This document shows positions 7,091-9,741 of a DNA stretch of 9,741 nt, piece by piece. This stretch comes from an uncultured Campylobacter sp. (GTDB taxonomy: Bacteria > Campylobacterota > Campylobacteria > Campylobacterales > Campylobacteraceae): NCBI RefSeq assembly GCF_938045465.1, contig NZ_CALIBF010000145.1, positions 1 through 9,741 on the forward strand, written 5' to 3'. The notes below the pieces were generated by a model. The model saw only the letters and a list, made by a program, of their open reading frames with translations, was not told where the DNA came from and ran no database searches. The position numbers were made by a program, and so were the translations under genes. The stretch's first letter is position 1; each line of letters opens with the position of its first letter.

Positions 7091-8044
7091 ATGAGTGAAG
7101 AAAAAAGTTGTGCCTGTGCGCATGTCAAATCCCAAAACGTAACCGACGCGCCCGGCAATAACACCGTATTTATGACCTGGCGCTTTAGTGCGGGCAAGAC
7201 CGCCTGTAAAAAGGCTTTCGAGAGCCTTTGCGCTCTGGTGATAAATTTAAACAAAACCGCCGTTACAAGATTCGGCGTGGCTAGCGAAACGAGCTGCGTG
7301 CTGGGCGTGGGCTTTGAGGCGTGGAAAATGCTCGGCTTGCCGAAGCCTTTGCCGAAGGAGCTAAAAAATTTCGAAGAAATTAAGGGCGATAAACACGCTG
7401 CGCCCGCCACCGGAGGCGATATTCATATCCATATCAGAGCCGCAAATCAAGCCGTTTGCTACGATATGGCAAGCGAGATCAGAGCCGCGCTGAAGGATGT
7501 CGCGACGTGCGAGGAGGAGATCTGCGGCTTTAAATACTACGACGGGCGCGCTATCATCGGCTTTGTGGACGGCACCGAAAATCCGCAAGGCGCAGATCGC
7601 GACTTTTTCGCCAAGGTAGGCGACGAGGATGCAGCGTACAAGGGCGGCAGCTATCTTTTCGTGCAAAAATATATCCACGATATGAGCGCGTGGAACGCCG
7701 CGGGCGTCGCCGAGCAGGAGCGCGTCATCGGTAGATCCAAGCAAAACGATATCGAAATGAGCGAGGAGATAAAACCCAGCAACTCGCACTCCGCCGCAGC
7801 CAACGTCGGCGACGATAAAAAGGTCGTGCGCGGCAATATGCCGTTTGTGCAAGGCGGCGAGACGGGAACCTACTTCATCGCCTACGCAAGCACGTTTAGC
7901 ACGCTGGAGTTGATGCTTGAGAGTATGTTTATCGGTCGCCCGCGAGGCAACTACGACCGCCTGCTAGATTTTAGCACGGCAAAGACGGGCGCGCTGTTTT
8001 TCGCTCCGACCTTCGATATGCTCGAGGTTTACGATGTGGGCTAA
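7091..8044 (+). CDS. Dyp-type heme peroxidase, cytoplasmic (YfeX-like)
   Basis: Dyp-type peroxidases use a b-type heme and hydrogen peroxide to oxidise dyes and other small substrates; YfeX-type members act in the cytoplasm and have also been linked to porphyrin or heme handling. At 317 residues this has the length of the short group. The signature GFVDGTENP carries the distal Asp160. His233 in SNSHS is the likely proximal heme ligand, and Arg247 in VVRGNMPF the distal arginine. The C-terminal GTYFIAYASTFSTLELMLES segment is also typical. There is no Tat or Sec signal, unlike EfeB, and no encapsulin gene or obvious cargo tail. The N-terminus has CACAH (Cys7, Cys9, His11), an unusual possible metal or redox site. 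AAAGGAGAG just before the ATG fixes the start. The natural electron donor and substrate cannot be read from sequence. Confidence 0.93.
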   Translation: MSEEKSCACAHVKSQNVTDAPGNNTVFMTWRFSAGKTACKKAFESLCALVINLNKTAVTRFGVASETSCVLGVGFEAWKMLGLPKPLPKELKNFEEIKGDKHAAPATGGDIHIHIRAANQAVCYDMASEIRAALKDVATCEEEICGFKYYDGRAIIGFVDGTENPQGADRDFFAKVGDEDAAYKGGSYLFVQKYIHDMSAWNAAGVAEQERVIGRSKQNDIEMSEEIKPSNSHSAAANVGDDKKVVRGNMPFVQGGETGTYFIAYASTFSTLELMLESMFIGRPRGNYDRLLDFSTAKTGALFFAPTFDMLEVYDVG

Positions 8045-8065
8045 ATTTAAATCACTTTAAATTTA
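8042..8065. repeat. AT-only inverted repeat between the peroxidase gene and the next gene
   Basis: TAAATTTAAA (8042-8051) and TTTAAATTTA (8056-8065) are perfect 10-bp arms around loop TCAC. The left arm starts with the peroxidase stop codon and the right arm ends at the ribosome site of the next gene (AAAGG, 8065-8069). Having only A-T pairs it is a weak hairpin and no U-run follows, so it is not a standard terminator. Confidence 0.45.
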
Positions 8066-8075
8066 AAGGCGCGCG

Positions 8076-8690
8076 ATGTTTTGCGATCTAAGCCCGTATC
8101 AAAGCAGGCGCTGCAAAGAGACCATAGAGGGCAAAGTCAAAAATAGTGAAAACGTCAGGGGTCTGATAGAGTTCATAGACGCTAAATTTAAAACTCGAGC
8201 GATCAGCGCGTTTTACGGCGCGGGCAAGAACTCGGCGTGTCTTAAGATCGTGCTTCGCTTCGATAAAGACGCCGCAAAAATCACCGATAAAAAGTGCATC
8301 GAGCGCTACCTCGCCCGTACGCCGCTTTACGCGAAGCTAAACGAGCTAAAGAATTTTTATACCTCGGTCGAGTCCTTCGAGTCGCAGATCCGCACCGATC
8401 TGATCCAAGGCGCCGTAGAGGATCTGCTGCGAAACCGAAGCGAGCTTTTAGCGCCGCTTAAAATTTGGTATATCGCAGCGGTGTCCGACGCGCCCGTAGT
8501 TTTTTATTTCACGAGGCGGGACGCGGCGCGCCGCGAAGGGGGCGGAAAGATAGAGCGGCTGATAAGAAATTTTATAGAGAAAGCGCAGGACGCTAAATAT
8601 CTGAGCCACATGGAATTTAAGCTGTTTTTTGACAGCAAGGAGTTCGTGGATCTTGAGTGCGGCGGAAATTTGTTCTATTATTTTAAATAA
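8076..8690 (+). CDS. Hypothetical protein, 204 residues
   Basis: I do not recognise this family. The gene looks real: it has a ribosome site (AAAGG, 8065-8069, six bases before the ATG), a length of 204 codons, codon use like its neighbours, and a position 31 bases after the peroxidase gene on the same strand, so co-transcription is likely. The product is soluble, with no signal peptide or membrane helix. It mixes charged helices (for example TPLYAKLNELKNFYTSVESF and IRTDLIQGAVEDLLRNRSEL) with strand-like parts (ACLKIVLRF, IWYIAAVSDAPVVFYF), suggesting a compact alpha/beta domain. The end is Phe/Tyr-rich (CGGNLFYYFK). No catalytic motif stands out. The small broken genes downstream make an accessory-cluster origin possible, but that is inference. 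Confidence 0.8.
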   Translation: MFCDLSPYQSRRCKETIEGKVKNSENVRGLIEFIDAKFKTRAISAFYGAGKNSACLKIVLRFDKDAAKITDKKCIERYLARTPLYAKLNELKNFYTSVESFESQIRTDLIQGAVEDLLRNRSELLAPLKIWYIAAVSDAPVVFYFTRRDAARREGGGKIERLIRNFIEKAQDAKYLSHMEFKLFFDSKEFVDLECGGNLFYYFK

Positions 8691-8710
8691 AATTTTGCAA
8701 AGGAGCGAAA

Positions 8711-9015
8711 ATGGATGCGAAGCTTTACAGAAGGTAACGCAGCTCTCGCGAGGGCTTGAGGAGGGCGGCGTGCAGAGCCTAAAAGCAGCACTTGAGGGCG
8801 ATAGCGACGAGGTTAGCAAGACGCAAGCTCGCGTGATCTTAGGCGAATACTTCGTGATGAAGGGCGAGCCCGCGCAGGCTAGGGAATATCTAGGGCTCGT
8901 GGCGCAAGACGCCGAGCGACTGCGAGATCAATACAATGACCTACTGGATGATGAAATTTGCAGAGCCGATATGCTTTTGGATATGATCGAGCGCTTCGGG
9001 TTTTTGGCGGAATAA
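8711..9015 (+). pseudogene. Frameshifted small gene (about 101 residues if restored), helical repeat-like
   Basis: A strong ribosome site (AAAGGAG, 8699-8705) precedes ATG at 8711, but the frame stops at TAA 8735-8737 after eight codons (MDAKLYRR). From 8731 the -1 frame continues without a stop to TAA 9013-9015. Restoring one base, most simply an A lost near 8729-8732 (AGAAGG from AGAAAGG), gives MDAKLYRKVTQLSRG and then about 86 more residues. The restored product has SLKAALEGDSDEVSKTQARV and an ARVILGEYFVMKGEPAQARE segment whose spacing resembles one TPR or Sel1 helix pair; it is acidic and probably soluble. The longer open frame that begins at a TTG at 8629 inside the upstream gene lacks a ribosome site and is not the true start. 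It lies 20 bases after 8690. It may be a true pseudogene or a sequencing error; the site is not a classic slippery heptamer. Family unknown. Confidence 0.68.
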
Positions 9016-9027
9016 AACGGCTCGCGA

Positions 9028-9408
9028 TATGCGGCGGCACAATAAGCGTCGCGGCGGCGATAGAATTTTAAGATCGGAGCGAAATGTCAGACTACTCATT
9101 TGAAACTATAGAGCAAATGCTGCTAAAATGCGTAGCCGAGGGCGGCGAACCATAGCCCAGCTTTCGCCTGCGCGGCACGGAATACATGATCATCGCCTAT
9201 GCGGATCGCTGCTCGTTTCAAAGATGCGCAGATGAGGCGGGCGCAAACGCGAGCGGCGAGCGGTATTTCGCCACGTTGCGAGAGCTCTACGGTGCGCCGC
9301 AAATAGACGGACGCTCGCTAAAAGAGCTCTGGAGTGAGGCGGATGATTTTTACTACTTTGATTCCGAGCTGTGAGGTCTCGAAATTTTATGCGGCGATAC
9401 GGTAAGCG
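9028..9408. repeat. Related spacer segments (9028-9048 and 9388-9408)
   Basis: TATGCGGCGGCACAATAAGCG at 9028-9048 (shown here split: TATGCGGCG, GCACAA, TAAGCG) and TATGCGGCG, ATACGG, TAAGCG at 9388-9408 agree at 17 of 21 positions. Each begins 13 or 14 bases after the stop codon of the preceding small gene. Downstream, the leaders at about 9063-9086 and 9447-9472 also resemble each other and the leader at 8687-8713. The coordinates here span from the first copy to the second, including the gene between them. Similarity of this size could be chance in skewed sequence. Confidence 0.45.
9084..9374 (+). pseudogene. Small gene interrupted by an in-frame TAG (96 codons)
   Basis: ATG at 9084 has a ribosome site (GGAG, 9076-9079). 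The frame reads MSDYSFETIEQMLLKCVAEG, GEP, then TAG at 9153-9155 (codon 24), and continues in the same frame, PSFRLRGTEYMIIAYADRCS and onward, to TGA 9372-9374. The sequence on both sides looks like protein and joins naturally if the TAG was a CAG or AAG. A 62-residue restart from ATG 9186 is possible but has only a poor ribosome site. The restored product is acidic at its end (WSEADDFYYFDSEL), has Cys and aromatic residues in AYADRCSFQRC, and no signal or membrane helix. I do not recognise the family. A recoded TAG is unlikely because cmeC uses TAG as its stop. Small acidic proteins in series can be immunity proteins, but nothing here proves that. Confidence 0.68.
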
Positions 9409-9459
9409 CACGCAGTGCTGATACGCGGCGCTGATAAAATTGACGAAATAAAATTTTGA

Positions 9460-9741
9460 AAGGACGCAAACGGGTCTGCTTGGGATTGCGTCGCTAAGGC
9501 GTGCGGCGAGGTCGACAAATTTAGCACGGAATTCAAAGGATGTAAGATGGCGATGGGCACGCCGCCGAGCCTAGGCAGGCTGCGGCTTTGTGCGAGCGCG
9601 GAGCTTTTGCGAGAGGGCAATTTAATTTTCGCAGCGGCTTTGATGGCGATACAGAGGTATAAGTGCTGCCGAATGATTTAAAATTTCAAGCGCAACGGAA
9701 GCGATAACGCGAATGAAAGCGCGCTGTTTGACGATGAAATC
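9460..9741 (+). pseudogene. Probable degenerate coding remnant, running off the right edge
   Basis: A ribosome-like site (GAAAGGA, 9458-9464) follows AAAATTTT, as in front of the gene at 8711, but where a start is expected there is ACG (9470-9472), not ATG. The frame open from 9460 to TAA 9679-9681 contains protein-like stretches such as SAWDCVAKACGEVDKFSTEF (9475-9534) and RLCASAELLREGN. After about 9630 a neighbouring frame looks better (SGFDGDTEV, then TAA 9660-9662, then VLPNDLKFQA). Near 9694 the first frame looks coding again (NGSDNANESALFDDEI) up to the edge. This pattern suggests a gene with several lesions. It is a reading by eye with low confidence; it could also be non-coding DNA with chance open frames. 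Family unknown. Confidence 0.3.

Noticed and set aside
7361..7852. Minus-strand open frame of 163 codons
   Set aside because: Shadow of the Dyp peroxidase gene; high GC at third positions opens the opposite frames.
7091..8044. Encapsulin cargo system with the Dyp peroxidase
   Set aside because: No encapsulin shell gene is present and the C-terminus lacks a recognisable cargo-loading tail.
8629..9015. 128-codon frame starting at TTG inside the 204-residue gene
   Set aside because: The first 34 codons overlap the upstream gene in another frame and there is no ribosome site; the downstream part belongs to the frameshifted gene starting at 8711.
9153..9155. Recoded TAG (readthrough or stop reassignment)
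   Set aside because: cmeC terminates with TAG in the same window and no stimulatory element is evident; a nonsense mutation is simpler.
9463..9492. Inverted repeat GACGCAA/TTGCGTC around the putative lost start
   Set aside because: Only seven bases with a 16-base loop; expected by chance in a window of this size.

Overview
The window looks like a chromosomal piece of a relatively GC-rich Campylobacter. The reasons are a complete cmeABC-type multidrug efflux operon, an operator candidate that nearly matches the CmeR box as I recall it from C. jejuni, promoters with a clear TATAAT but usually no -35 box, AAAGG/AGGAG ribosome sites, and many AAATTT/TTTAAA words between genes. The base composition suggests an oral species such as C. 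gracilis, C. showae or C. rectus rather than C. jejuni. That species guess is inference.

Layout. (1) 1-468, minus strand: N-terminal part of ThiD (thiamine biosynthesis), running off the left edge. (2) 469-642: divergent control region with -10 candidates for both directions and a palindromic operator just in front of the efflux operon. (3) 643-6372: cmeA, cmeB and cmeC, tightly coupled (1-bp and 14-bp overlaps). They encode the adaptor lipoprotein, the RND proton antiporter and the outer-membrane channel lipoprotein of one tripartite pump. (4) 6373-6772: a strong intrinsic terminator, a four-copy 20-bp tandem repeat and a well-formed promoter. (5) 6773-6860: tRNA-Ser(GGA). (6) 7091-8044: cytoplasmic Dyp-type heme peroxidase. 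(7) 8076-8690: an intact 204-residue gene I do not recognise. (8) 8711-9741: a run of small genes on the same strand that look broken. One carries a one-base frameshift, one an in-frame TAG, and the last lacks a start and is interrupted. Parts of their spacers and leaders resemble each other.

The first two thirds are well-understood genes. The part that deserves a second look is the right end (8076-9741), where one intact orphan gene is followed by two or three decaying small genes with similar spacers. I see no evidence for a complete new system. The block looks more like the remnant of an accessory gene cluster, or a stretch with assembly errors. A second point of interest is the cmeABC control region, which keeps a CmeR-like operator although thiD, not cmeR, is the upstream neighbour.
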